Below are positions 7,727-15,914 of a stretch of 33,459 bases of DNA, one piece after another (the first letter of the stretch is position 1; each line of letters opens with the position of its first letter). This DNA comes from Burkholderiales bacterium (GTDB lineage: Bacteria > Pseudomonadota > Gammaproteobacteria > Burkholderiales > Burkholderiaceae_F): NCBI GenBank assembly GCA_020248785.1, contig JADCGX010000082.1:1-33459 (forward strand), written 5' to 3'. A program made the position numbers and the translations under genes. The notes below the pieces were generated by a model. That model ran no database searches. It worked only from the letters and a program-made list of their open reading frames with translations, and was not told where the DNA came from.

Positions 7727-9058
7727 ATGTCCACGGCCGCTTCCGTAGACGCCAGCCTCTATGCCCGAAGCGCGCTGCTGCCGACGTTGAAGCGCGCCGC
7801 GGCGCACCCCTTCTATGCGCAGCACTGGGGCCCGTGGCGCGAAGAGATCGAGGCGCTGTCGTCGCCGGAATCGGCGCTCGACATCCACGCGCGGCTGCCT
7901 GCCATCTCGAAGGCCGATCTCGCCGGGCCGATCGGGCCGCTCGTCGAGGCGGGCGACCACCTGGCCGAGATGATCCACTCGTCGGGCACTGGCGGCACCT
8001 TCTCGTTTCGCTACCGCAGCGCGCGAGAGCTCGAGACGATCCGCAGGCTCGTACCGCCGGCGGGGGCGGTGAGCACGAGAGCGCCGCACCGCATTGGCGT
8101 GCGCCTCGCGAGCTTCTTCCACGGGCAGCCGGTCGATCGCGCGAGCACGCCCGACACGCTGTGGATCACCGTGTCGATCGCCGCCGACGTGTTCGTCGAG
8201 CATGCCGCGCGGCTGCTGTATGAGCCGCCGCGGCCGTTCGGCGGCCGGGAGCCGGTGCATGCGCTGCTCGGCCCGGTGGCCGACCTGTGCGCGCTGACGC
8301 AATGCCTTCTCGACATGGGCCACCGGCCGCGCGACGTGGGGCTGAAGGTGCTGGGCGTCTTCGGCGGTCGCCTTTCGCCTTCCGCGCGCGCGTTCGTCGA
8401 GGACGCCTGGGGCGTCGCGGTCTCGGAGAGCTTCTCGGTCTCGGAGACGGCAGGCGGGGCGCTCGTCTGCCCGCGCTGCGGCGCGCTGTCGTTCGACGCG
8501 CACCTGCTGCCGAGCGTGCGTCCGCTTGCGCGCGATGCCGGCGGGCGCGGCGCGCTGCAGATGACCGAGGTGTTTCCGTTCGGGTGGTGCCAGCCGCTCG
8601 TGAAGTTCGAGACTGGCGACGTGGTTGAAGCGCTCGACGCGCGCGACGCCTGCGGCCCGCTGCACGTCGGCGCGCTACGCCAGGCGGGGCGCCTCGCGGC
8701 GAGCCACTTCCTCGCGCTGGCGTCGGGGCGCGACGTGTGCGTCGGCTCCAACGCGATCCGCGACGCGCTGGAGCAGCCGGGCGTCGCGCGCGCGCCGGCG
8801 TTCCTGCAGCTCGGGCTGCTCCGGTATCGCGACGCGCTCGGCGCGCCGTATGCGGTGGCGAGCACGCTCGCCGAGCACGGGCTGCCGACGCTGCGGCTGC
8901 GCTTCCGCCCAGCCGCGAATGCCTCGCCCGACACCGCGCAGCGCATCGAAGCACAACTGCGCCGCGCGGTGCCGGAACTCGACGCCGCGCTCGAAAGCCG
9001 CGCTGCGGCATTGCGCATTGAAGCCGATCCGGCCGTGGACAAGCGATGGTCGAAATGA
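7727..9058 (+). CDS. Adenylate-forming enzyme, PaaK/F390-synthetase-like
   Basis: Predicted acyl-AMP-forming enzyme of 443 residues. The ATP-binding loop reads SSGTGGTFSF (85-94), as in phenylacetate-CoA ligase and coenzyme F390 synthetase. Further on are SVSETAGGALVCPRCG, matching the family's ETxG segment followed by a Cys pair, and VKFETGDVVE, matching the RYxTGD motif. The C-terminal domain is short and no clear catalytic Lys motif is seen, so it may make an acyl-adenylate without a full CoA-ligase half-reaction. The start is uncertain: ATG codons at 7655, 7715 and 7727 are in frame and none has a strong ribosome site; 7727 gives the most natural N-terminus (MSTAASVDAS). It is first in a rightward three-gene operon divergent from the sulfatase-fold operon. 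Confidence 0.82.
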   Translation: MSTAASVDASLYARSALLPTLKRAAAHPFYAQHWGPWREEIEALSSPESALDIHARLPAISKADLAGPIGPLVEAGDHLAEMIHSSGTGGTFSFRYRSARELETIRRLVPPAGAVSTRAPHRIGVRLASFFHGQPVDRASTPDTLWITVSIAADVFVEHAARLLYEPPRPFGGREPVHALLGPVADLCALTQCLLDMGHRPRDVGLKVLGVFGGRLSPSARAFVEDAWGVAVSESFSVSETAGGALVCPRCGALSFDAHLLPSVRPLARDAGGRGALQMTEVFPFGWCQPLVKFETGDVVEALDARDACGPLHVGALRQAGRLAASHFLALASGRDVCVGSNAIRDALEQPGVARAPAFLQLGLLRYRDALGAPYAVASTLAEHGLPTLRLRFRPAANASPDTAQRIEAQLRRAVPELDAALESRAAALRIEADPAVDKRWSK

Positions 9059-9654
9059 ACGCTCCCGACGCCCCGGACGCCAACACGCTGGCCGGCCTCG
9101 CGGCCCGCATCTACGAAGAGAACCAGATCAAGCTGCTCGAATACCTCGACTGGTACCGCGACGACGACCTCGCGGCGCTGCTGCCAACGGGCTATGCCGT
9201 CGTCGACAACTATTCGCACCTCGTCGCCACGCGTTGCATTGTGGCGAACCGCTTTCTCGGCCAGCCGTCGCCGCTGCCGTGGGAGGCGGTCAAGCAGTTC
9301 TCGCGCATCTTCCCTCCGCGGCCCGCCGACAAGCCGCTGCTGTCGCGGCGCGCCGTTGTCGAGCTGCTGGAGGTGACGCTCGAACGCATCGCGGCAGGCT
9401 TCGCAGCGCTCGATGCCGGGTTCGGCGAGCGCCGCGTGTTCGACGCCAGGTACCGCTCGCTGTCGATGCACGACAAGCTCGTCACGCAGGCGGCGCACGA
9501 GACGTACCACACCGGCATGATCGGCGGTTACCGCTCGGTGCTCGTGCTGCGGCGCGCGAACCCGAACGAGCTGTCGGAGTTCCTCGCGGCGCATCCCTGC
9601 GCGCTGTCGGATCAGCAGGAGTCGGACGCGCGCGTGTACTCGGACTGGAGCTGA
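9046..9654 (+). CDS. DinB/YfiT-fold putative metalloprotein
   Basis: Protein of up to 202 residues resembling the DinB superfamily (DinB_2-like), four-helix-bundle proteins that bind a divalent metal through three His. Candidate ligands are the His in DNYSHLVATR near residue 58 and the two His in AAHETYHTGM near 152-156. Members include thiol-dependent S-transferases and many unknowns. The gene overlaps the ligase gene: ATG at 9046 or the ATGA-coupled ATG at 9055 are both possible starts. The next gene follows after 4 bases. Its place between an adenylating enzyme and a kinase-like protein suggests a step in the same pathway; the reaction is unknown. Confidence 0.75.
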   Translation: MVEMNAPDAPDANTLAGLAARIYEENQIKLLEYLDWYRDDDLAALLPTGYAVVDNYSHLVATRCIVANRFLGQPSPLPWEAVKQFSRIFPPRPADKPLLSRRAVVELLEVTLERIAAGFAALDAGFGERRVFDARYRSLSMHDKLVTQAAHETYHTGMIGGYRSVLVLRRANPNELSEFLAAHPCALSDQQESDARVYSDWS

Positions 9655-9658
9655 AGCG

Positions 9659-10210
9659 ATGCGTCCCCTCGACCTTGTCGTGCTGTGCAGCCTGCCCGGG
9701 GTGGGCAAGCTCACTGTGGCGCACGAGCTGCACCGCCGCACCGGCTACGCGCTCTTTCACAATCACCTCGTCGTCGATGCGGTGATGGCACTGTTTCCGT
9801 TCGGCTCGCCGCCATTCGTGGACCTGCGCGAATCCCTGTGGCTGCAGATCCTGTCGCGCGCCGCGCGCGAGCGGGTCGGCGGCGTGATCTTCACGTATGC
9901 CTACGACCGCAGCGTCGATCCGCGGCTGATGTTCAAGCTGCGCGACGCGGTGGCCGGCGACGGCGGGCGCGTCTCGTGGGTGGAGCTTGCGTGCGAGCAG
10001 GCCGAGCTGCAACGCCGCGTGACCCACGCCGACCGGCTGCGCTACAACAAGCTGTCGTCGCTGCCGGTGTACCTGGAACTGCAGCGCGACGGCGCGTTCC
10101 CGGCGATCGAGTACCCGGCGCCGCCGCTCGTCATCGAGACGACGCGGATGGCCGCGGCCGACGTGGCGGCGCTGATCGCCGAGCGCCTCGCGCTGCCGGC
10201 GGCGGGCTGA
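9659..10210 (+). CDS. Small P-loop kinase-like protein
   Basis: Protein of 183 residues with an N-terminal beta strand and P-loop-like sequence CSLPGVGKLTVAHEL (10-24). The first Gly of the classical GxxGxGK[ST] is Ser and a Leu separates Lys from Thr, so it is a variant loop. The overall pattern, with GYALFHNHLVVD after the first helix and a C-terminal phrase LVIETTRMAAADVAALI, is typical of AAA_33/shikimate-kinase-like and chloramphenicol-phosphotransferase-like small kinases. The substrate is unknown. It is last in the rightward operon, and its final 80 bases overlap the end of the oppositely directed CHAT-protease gene. Confidence 0.8.
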   Translation: MRPLDLVVLCSLPGVGKLTVAHELHRRTGYALFHNHLVVDAVMALFPFGSPPFVDLRESLWLQILSRAARERVGGVIFTYAYDRSVDPRLMFKLRDAVAGDGGRVSWVELACEQAELQRRVTHADRLRYNKLSSLPVYLELQRDGAFPAIEYPAPPLVIETTRMAAADVAALIAERLALPAAG

Positions 10211-12254
10211 CGGCGACGTTGAAGCGCGTGACGGCGAGCGCGCCGTCGATCACGGCGACGACGCAGGCGGCGTAGGTGCCGGCCGAAGCTTTGGGCGGGA
10301 GCGGCAATTCCAGTTCGACCTGCAGCGGCAGCGAAGGCCCGGCGCTGCGGCACACCAGCGCCGACGGTGGCGCGGCCGCGACGCTCTTCGACTCGAACAC
10401 CGCCATTGCGCGCAGCCGCGCGCCGAGCGCCGGCTGCGCGGCGACGTCGAGCGTCCAGCGCAGCGTCTCGCCGGCTTGCAGTTGCGGCGTCACGAGCGTC
10501 GCCTTGAACCGCGACGCGAAGTTCTCCTCGCCGATCGGGCCGCAGGCCGGGCACAGGCGCAGCAGCCGCGTCACGCGCGTGCCGGGCATCTCGACGCGTC
10601 GCGCCTGCACCGGCGCGCCGCAGGCGCACGGCCGCGCTTGCAGCAGCACGTCTCCGCCGTGCATCTCACCGCACCAGACGGAGAAGGCGCGGCTTGACAG
10701 GCGACGCACGACCTGGGCCGCCGCGCGGCAGCAGGCGGCGTCGTGCGCGTCGATGGCAGCAGCGAGCGAGACCGCGATGCGGTCGCGCGCGGCGGCGGAA
10801 ACGTCCAGCGCATGCGGCCGTCCGCGCAGCAGCGCATGGCCGCGCCGCAGTCGCGATTCGGTGTCGCCGAGCGACTGCAGCACGCCGCTCAGCTGCTCGG
10901 CTGCCTCGCCGTCGATCTTGCGGTCGGCCAGCGTCGACGTGCAGAACACGCGCCAGAACGGCAGCTCGGCGAGCCGGCTTTCGACGTCGGCGCGCGCGGC
11001 CTGCCACGGGTCCGCATGCGAGAAGCGCAGCACGAGCGATGCCGGCGCGCCCGCCAGCCACAGCACGAGGCGCGGTCCGGTGCAGGCGCCGCGCAGCCAC
11101 GTGCCGCCGTGGGACTCGACGCACCAGAAGGTCGCGTCCTGGGCGTGCGGCGGCAGAGCGATGTCGAGCAGGACGCCGAGGACGCCGCTCGCGTCGACGC
11201 CGCCAAGGTCCACGTGCAGGCGCTCGCCGCCGGCATCGCACTCCACGCGCGGCCGCTGCATCGCCAGGCCCTCGACGCGGCTATCGGGATGCCCGAGCAG
11301 CAGCAGCGGGCCCACGCCCTCCGGCAGCCCCGACGCCTCGCGCAGCTTCGCGCGCCGGAAGCGATTGGCTTCGGCGACGGCCGCGCCGAGCGTCTCGCCG
11401 CGGGCCAGGCCGGCCAGCAACACCAAGTCGGCCTCGACCGACGCGGTGCAGGTGCCGAACGCGGCGACGAGCGCGGCGCCCCGGCTGCGCGGCCACTGCC
11501 CCTGGAACGCGGTGACGCCGTCGACCCATGCGCGGTACGGCGCGACGACGTTGCAGCCGGAAAGGATCAAGAGCTCGGCGTCTAATTCGGCCAGCGACAC
11601 GAGGCCCGCGCGGTCAGTCTCGTCGCGGCCGTAGCTCGGCTGGCGGAAGCAGCGCCCGTCGTCGAAGCACGAGAACGCGCGCGCGCCGCGATACGCTGAG
11701 CCGGCGCGGGCGCACAGGATTACCCACGGCGAAAGGCCCGCATCGAGCGCGTTGCCGTGGCTGCTGGCCATGACGGCGCGCGCGCCGATCACGAGCGCGG
11801 CGCTCGCCGGGTGCCGCGCGCCGTCGGCCGACAGCGCGGCCGGCGGCGCGCCGTCATCGACGGCGGGCGCGTTCGGTCCCCAGAGCAGGCACCAGTCGTC
11901 GGCGGGGAGCGCGAGACGATGAGGCCGCGCGGCCTTGGCGACGGCGAGCGCACCGCCTTCGGCATCGCAGGCCAGCACCACGCCGAACGGCATGCCCTGC
12001 CGCTCCAGCGCCTGCAGCAGCAGCAGCATCGCGGCGCTGTCGTGCGCCTGCGGATCGAGCACCAGCAGCGCCGAACGTGCGGACTCGGCCTGCGCGGGAA
12101 GCTCGCCTTGCGGCTCGATCGCGAGAACGGGGCCGCCGCACTGCTCGCGCACGGCCTGCGCGAGCGACGCGTCGAGCGGCGCGACGAGGAGGACGACGCA
12201 GCAGCTGTCGCCGGAGAAGTGAGAAACGCCAGCCGGAGGCAATTCGGCCGGCAT
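10131..12254 (-). CDS. CHAT/caspase-like cysteine protease with zinc ribbon
   Basis: Protein of 707 residues. Residues from about 150 to 330 look like a CHAT (caspase-like, clan CD) peptidase: catalytic His in VMASSHGNAL (H166) and catalytic Cys at the end of a hydrophobic strand in LLILSGCNVV (C234), followed by the usual GALVAAFGTCTASVEADLVLL helix region. A CxC...CxxC zinc ribbon is visible at C543, C545, C568 and C571. The last 20 residues are Arg/Pro-rich and overlap the convergent kinase-like gene. CHAT proteases in described systems cut specific partner proteins (separase-like, TPR-CHAT). Here it lies 38 bases after two small peptide genes on the same strand, so those peptides are candidate substrates; that link is inference. 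No strong ribosome site precedes the ATG at 12254. Confidence 0.78.
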   Translation of the reverse strand: MPAELPPAGVSHFSGDSCCVVLLVAPLDASLAQAVREQCGGPVLAIEPQGELPAQAESARSALLVLDPQAHDSAAMLLLLQALERQGMPFGVVLACDAEGGALAVAKAARPHRLALPADDWCLLWGPNAPAVDDGAPPAALSADGARHPASAALVIGARAVMASSHGNALDAGLSPWVILCARAGSAYRGARAFSCFDDGRCFRQPSYGRDETDRAGLVSLAELDAELLILSGCNVVAPYRAWVDGVTAFQGQWPRSRGAALVAAFGTCTASVEADLVLLAGLARGETLGAAVAEANRFRRAKLREASGLPEGVGPLLLLGHPDSRVEGLAMQRPRVECDAGGERLHVDLGGVDASGVLGVLLDIALPPHAQDATFWCVESHGGTWLRGACTGPRLVLWLAGAPASLVLRFSHADPWQAARADVESRLAELPFWRVFCTSTLADRKIDGEAAEQLSGVLQSLGDTESRLRRGHALLRGRPHALDVSAAARDRIAVSLAAAIDAHDAACCRAAAQVVRRLSSRAFSVWCGEMHGGDVLLQARPCACGAPVQARRVEMPGTRVTRLLRLCPACGPIGEENFASRFKATLVTPQLQAGETLRWTLDVAAQPALGARLRAMAVFESKSVAAAPPSALVCRSAGPSLPLQVELELPLPPKASAGTYAACVVAVIDGALAVTRFNVAVSPPPAARGARRSAPPRRPRPSASSR

Positions 12255-12292
12255 CGGTCGGCGCGCGGGCTGGCCGGCGCGCTGCGTCCTGC

Positions 12293-12487
12293 TTACCAGG
12301 AGAGCAAGTGATCGGTGTCGATCTTGAGGATGTCTTCGGGTACCACCCGCAGCTTGCCCTCAATGCGGGAGCGGGTCAGTTCGGTGCGCAGCTTTTTGAA
12401 GTCGGCAATGGCGGCGTCGCGGCGGTTGCGCGTCTCGACCATGGCCAGGAGGGTCTTCGCGACGTCGGGATCGATCTTGGTTGCCAT
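12293..12487 (-). CDS. Small peptide (64 aa), candidate precursor or partner peptide
   Basis: A 64-residue charged helical peptide with a strong ribosome site (GAGGAG, 7 bases before the ATG at 12487). It begins MATKIDPDVAKTLLAMVETR, is rich in Lys/Arg/Asp through the middle, and ends IDTDHLLSW. There is no Cys, signal peptide or Gly-Gly. It starts 16 bases after the stop of the other small peptide and is followed at 38 bases by the CHAT-protease gene. I do not recognise a family. It could be a modification target or the helical partner of the second peptide. The good start signal and operon position make it a real gene. Confidence 0.7.
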   Translation of the reverse strand: MATKIDPDVAKTLLAMVETRNRRDAAIADFKKLRTELTRSRIEGKLRVVPEDILKIDTDHLLSW

Positions 12488-12503
12488 ATCGTGTCTCCTC
12501 GGG

Positions 12504-12698
12504 TCAGACGGCGGCCGACATCTGTTGTTCGCTGCTGGCGGAGAAGCAGCCTCCGGCCATCCATGTGATGGCTTCCTTCGGCAGGTCGAACGACTGGGCG
12601 CGGAAATCGCCGACGGCGGTCGACGATTGCTGGTACAGGGCCTGCAGGCGATCGAGCTCGCGAGGAGCCATGATGTCGGTGTCGAGCTGTTCCTTCAT
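12504..12698 (-). CDS. Small peptide (64 aa) with Gly-Gly-Cys segment, candidate RiPP precursor
   Basis: A 64-residue peptide with a strong ribosome site (AAGGAG, 8 bases before the ATG at 12698); it is the first gene of the leftward peptide-peptide-protease operon. The N-terminal 40 residues are acidic and leader-like (MKEQLDTDIMAPRELDRLQA...), ending in FDLPKEAITW. There follows MAGGCFSASSEQQMSAAV, with the only Cys directly after Gly-Gly and four Ser nearby. This leader/core layout resembles ribosomally made, post-translationally modified peptides, but no known class is matched. The CHAT protease two genes on may remove the leader. The operon upstream of 10 kb encodes enzymes that could act on it. 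Function is inferred from layout only. Confidence 0.68.
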   Translation of the reverse strand: MKEQLDTDIMAPRELDRLQALYQQSSTAVGDFRAQSFDLPKEAITWMAGGCFSASSEQQMSAAV

Positions 12699-12799
12699 GT
12701 GTGTTCTCCTTGTTGCTGATGAACCTGAAGCCCCGCGGAATTGGGGCCGGAAGGGCGGAAGCCCTGGATATTCTGCGGAGCTTCCCCTGGGCCGTCAAG

Positions 12800-12831
12800 T
12801 CATTGCACGAGCGTGTCATTGCACGAGCGTG
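12800..12831. repeat. 16-bp tandem duplication
   Basis: TCATTGCACGAGCGTG occurs twice head to tail (12800-12815 and 12816-12831), with no mismatch, directly before the upp remnant. It looks like a recent slippage or insertion scar. Confidence 0.85.
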
Positions 12832-12834
12832 CCG

Positions 12835-12918
12835 CTACTTGGTGCCGAAGATGCGGTCGCCCGCATCGCCGAGCCCCGGGACGATTTAGCCGTGCTCGTC
12901 GAGCGCGATGGCCGCGGT
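12835..12918 (-). pseudogene. upp: 3' remnant of uracil phosphoribosyltransferase gene (upp)
   Basis: Read on the minus strand, the last 16 codons before a TAG at 12835-12837 give IVPGLGDAGDRIFGTK, the very conserved C-terminus of uracil phosphoribosyltransferase. Just before it is TAAIALDEHG followed by a TAA stop (12886-12888) where the enzyme has Tyr (EHGYIVPG). Similarity fades beyond about 12918. Only some 28 codons survive, so this is a decayed end left by a deletion or insertion. The 405-base interval 12699-13103 holds no other gene I can support; it also contains the divergent promoters of the peptide operon and of the peptidase gene. Confidence 0.75.
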
Positions 12919-13103
12919 TCCAGAGAGCCGCCCTTCGCCGACGACGGTTTGTGGCCGGAATGAAGTGCAGCCGGACGTCAGCTTGAGCGACCGCCAGCTT
13001 GGTCGTCAGGCCTGCGGCGGCGAGATCGTGTCGATGCAGTCTCTTGCTGAGATACTGTTCGCTCTCGCTTTAGCACCGACGCAGAAGAAGGGGAAAGCGC
13101 AGC

Positions 13104-14906
13104 ATGCATTCACGCCTCTCACGCGCCGAGGTTCCTGTCGAGTCGACCTGGAACCTGAGCGATCTCTTCATCGACGAGGCTGCCTGGGAATCCGAGTGCC
13201 AGGCCGTCGACGAAGCCTGTCTGGCGCTTGGGGCACACCAGGGGCAACTGAGCAACGATGCGGCGAGGCTTCTGGCTTGCCTGAACGCGGTGGAGTCCGT
13301 GCAGGCACGCTTGGCGCGCGTGAGCGCCTTTGCGCACCTGCGCAATTCGCAAGATGGCACCAATCCGCAGTACCAGGCGGAGACGGCACGTGCGGCGGCG
13401 CTGCGGGCGCGTGTCAGCGCCAGTACCAGCCTGGTCGACTCCGAGATCCTGGGGCTTCCCGACGGCCTGCTTGAACAATTCATGGCATCCGAGCCGGGGC
13501 TGGCCGACTTCAAAGCCATGTTAAACGACCTGATCGAGCTGCGCCCACACCGCCTCGGGGGCGACACCGAGCGCGTGCTGGCCTCGCTGGGCGAGGTGCT
13601 GAACGCGCCTTACCAGATCTACAACAGGTCCAAGTCCGGCGACTTGCGCTTCGAGCCATTCACCGACGCCGCCGGTACGGTCTACGCGAATTCGGTCAAC
13701 GGTTTCGAATCCAACTTTGAAAGCCACGATGACGCCAGCGTGCGCCGCGGAGCCTGGGCCTCGTTCAGCGCCGGGTTAAACGCCTACAACCACACCTACG
13801 CTGCCATCTTTGCCACCGAGATCAACAAGAACGTCGCCCTGGCGAGGCTGCGCAACTACCGCAGTACCGAAGAATTTCTTCTGCAGCCGCACAAGGTTCC
13901 GCATGCGGTCTACAGCAACATCCTGGACGTCATTCAGGCCGAACTGGCGCCGCACATGCGGCGTTACGCCCTGCTGCGCCACAGGGTGCTGGGCCTGGAC
14001 AAGCTGTTGTACTGCGATATCAAGGCGCCGCTGGATTCTGCATTCAATCCGCGCATGTCCTACGAGGACGGCTGCCGGCTGATCCTGAATTCGCTGGCGG
14101 TGATGGGGCCGGCGTACTGCGACTTTGCGCGCCAGACCATGGAGCAGCGCTGGGTTGACAGGGCCGACAACATCGGCAAGTCCTCGGGAGCCTTCTGTGC
14201 GTCGCCCTTTGGCGTCCACCCGTACATCCTGATCACGTGGTCAGACACGATGCGCAACGTCTTCACGCTTGCGCATGAACTGGGCCACGGTGGGCACTTC
14301 GGGCTGGCCATGACGCACCAGCGTTTCGTGAACATGCGCCCGGCCATGCCCTTTGTCGAAGCGCCGTCGATCATGAACGAGATGCTGCTGGCTCAGCACA
14401 TCCTGGGTCAGAGCCAGGACACGCGGATGCGACGGTCGGTCATCATGCAAGTGCTGGGCACCTACCACCACAATTTCGTAACCCACCTGCTCGAAGCGGA
14501 GTTACAGCGTCAGGTGTATGCGCTGGCGGAAGCCGGCCGGTCCATCACCGCGGCCGTCCTTAACGAATGCAAGGGGAAGATCCTGGCGAAGTTCTGGGGT
14601 GACACCTTGGAGATCGATGACGGTGCGCGCATGACCTGGATGCGGCAGCCTCACTATTACATGGGGCTATATCCCTACACCTATTCAGTAGGCCTCGTGG
14701 CCTCAACCGCGATGTCGTTGCTGGTTCAGAAGGAAGGGCAGCCGGCCGTCCAGCGCTGGCTGGAGGTGCTGAAGGCAGGCGGCACTCACCGGCCGTTGGA
14801 GCTGATGAAAATGGCTGGCGTTGACATGCAAACCTCTCAGCCGATCCACGACGCCGTAGCCTACGTCGGCCGCCTGATCGATGAGTTGGACCAGTCGTTC
14901 ACCTGA
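13104..14906 (+). CDS. pepF: M3-family oligoendopeptidase F
   Basis: Cytoplasmic zinc peptidase of 600 residues that would cleave short peptides. The N-terminus STWNLSDLFIDEAAWE is typical of PepF-type M3B peptidases. The zinc site HELGH is at 391-395 (FTLAHELGHGGHF), and the third ligand is E419 in PFVEAPSIMNEML. Length is normal for the family. The ribosome site is AAGGGGA upstream of the ATG at 13104; no signal peptide. Base composition is visibly less GC-rich than the neighbouring clusters and the gene stands alone between a upp remnant and a recombinase, which suggests it was acquired. A link to peptide turnover in the adjacent peptide operon is possible but unproven. Confidence 0.93.
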   Translation: MHSRLSRAEVPVESTWNLSDLFIDEAAWESECQAVDEACLALGAHQGQLSNDAARLLACLNAVESVQARLARVSAFAHLRNSQDGTNPQYQAETARAAALRARVSASTSLVDSEILGLPDGLLEQFMASEPGLADFKAMLNDLIELRPHRLGGDTERVLASLGEVLNAPYQIYNRSKSGDLRFEPFTDAAGTVYANSVNGFESNFESHDDASVRRGAWASFSAGLNAYNHTYAAIFATEINKNVALARLRNYRSTEEFLLQPHKVPHAVYSNILDVIQAELAPHMRRYALLRHRVLGLDKLLYCDIKAPLDSAFNPRMSYEDGCRLILNSLAVMGPAYCDFARQTMEQRWVDRADNIGKSSGAFCASPFGVHPYILITWSDTMRNVFTLAHELGHGGHFGLAMTHQRFVNMRPAMPFVEAPSIMNEMLLAQHILGQSQDTRMRRSVIMQVLGTYHHNFVTHLLEAELQRQVYALAEAGRSITAAVLNECKGKILAKFWGDTLEIDDGARMTWMRQPHYYMGLYPYTYSVGLVASTAMSLLVQKEGQPAVQRWLEVLKAGGTHRPLELMKMAGVDMQTSQPIHDAVAYVGRLIDELDQSFT

Positions 14907-15094
14907 GGTCGCCGCCGGAAAGCTGCCAGCTGCGAATGACCGTTCCTGGCCGAGTCCGTGAGTTCGCGGCTGCTCCCGAGAGCTGACACTCAGCAGGGCG
15001 CGGGGCGCTCTGCCGCTGCGCACCTCAGAAACGATGGCGCCCCGCCCGGCCGAAAGCGCATCCTGTGTGGCCCTCAACTCGATGGGAGACCATC

Positions 15095-15718
15095 ATGGGA
15101 ACCACAGGTACTGCCGCTCATCGCGAGCCTTGGAACAAGGGCAAGCTCGTCGGGCAGAAGGCGCCCTTCAAGCTCAAGGACATCTGGGCGCTGCGCGTCC
15201 GCCTCCAGATGGAGGGACGAGTGCGCGAACTCGCCCTGTTCAACCTCGGCATCGACAGCAAGCTGCGCGGCTGCGATCTTGTCGCGCTCAAGGTCCGCGA
15301 CGTGTGTCACGGCGACCAGGTGGCAACGCGCGCTGTCGTCATGCAGCACAAGACGCAGCGCCCAGTGCAGTTCGAGATCACGCAGGCTGCCCGCGACGCC
15401 TTGCAGGCCTGGATCAAGCTGGCTGGGCTGAAATCAGAGGACTTCCTGTTCCCCAGCCGTCTGCACGACTCGCCACATCTGGGGACCCGGCAGTACGCCC
15501 GGATCCTCGGGCACTGGGTCGACGAACTGGGTCTGGACCGCACGGAGTACGGGACGCACTCGATGCGCAGGACCAAGGCGACGCTGATCTACCGACGCAC
15601 GAAGAACCTACGCGCCGTGCAGCTGCTGCTGGGGCACTCGAAGCTCGAGTCGACGGTGCGATACCTCGGCATCGAGGTCGATGACGCCCTGGAGATATCT
15701 GAGCAGACCGAGATTTGA
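15095..15718 (+). CDS. Short tyrosine recombinase/integrase
   Basis: Site-specific recombinase of 207 residues. Catalytic-domain elements are visible: first Arg in IDSKLRGCDLVALKV, HSMRR box (GTHSMRRTKA), the GHSKLESTVRYLGIE segment with the third-box His and the nucleophile Tyr. The start at 15095 is supported by GGGAGA 8 bases upstream. It lacks the usual N-terminal core-binding (SAM-like) domain: the catalytic part begins after only some 40 residues. Compact integrases of this kind are found near integrated elements, but no phage genes accompany it. It lies among IS, upp and GFA remnants, suggesting an insertion hot spot. It appears intact. Confidence 0.85.
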   Translation: MGTTGTAAHREPWNKGKLVGQKAPFKLKDIWALRVRLQMEGRVRELALFNLGIDSKLRGCDLVALKVRDVCHGDQVATRAVVMQHKTQRPVQFEITQAARDALQAWIKLAGLKSEDFLFPSRLHDSPHLGTRQYARILGHWVDELGLDRTEYGTHSMRRTKATLIYRRTKNLRAVQLLLGHSKLESTVRYLGIEVDDALEISEQTEI

Positions 15719-15879
15719 CCCTTCAGCTGACGCCCCCCCCGCTGCGAGGCCGGGGGGCGAACGTCTGGTGTAAGGAAGTCCGACAGACTCACGCTCTCGG
15801 CCAGGAGCTGACGGTGATGACGGGCAGCTTCCTGGCATCTCTTCGGTCAACCTCCCCGTCGGAAACAGTCGCACCGAGG

Positions 15880-15899
15880 TACTGTATAAACGCGCAGTA
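15880..15899. promoter_or_regulatory. LexA (SOS) box-like site
   Basis: TACTGTATAAACGCGCAGTA has the two half-sites TACTG and CAGTA with ten bases between, close to the consensus CTGT-N8-ACAG (one mismatch in the right half). It is 15 bases before the ATG of the IS91-type transposase remnant, where it could repress that promoter. Confidence 0.5.
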
Positions 15900-15914
15900 T
15901 TTCGATGCGGCCCC

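Noticed and set aside
8011..9741. 576-codon minus-strand open frame over the ligase and DinB genes
   Set aside because: Its composition (Arg/Ser/Ala-rich, no domain) is typical of an antisense shadow in GC-rich DNA.
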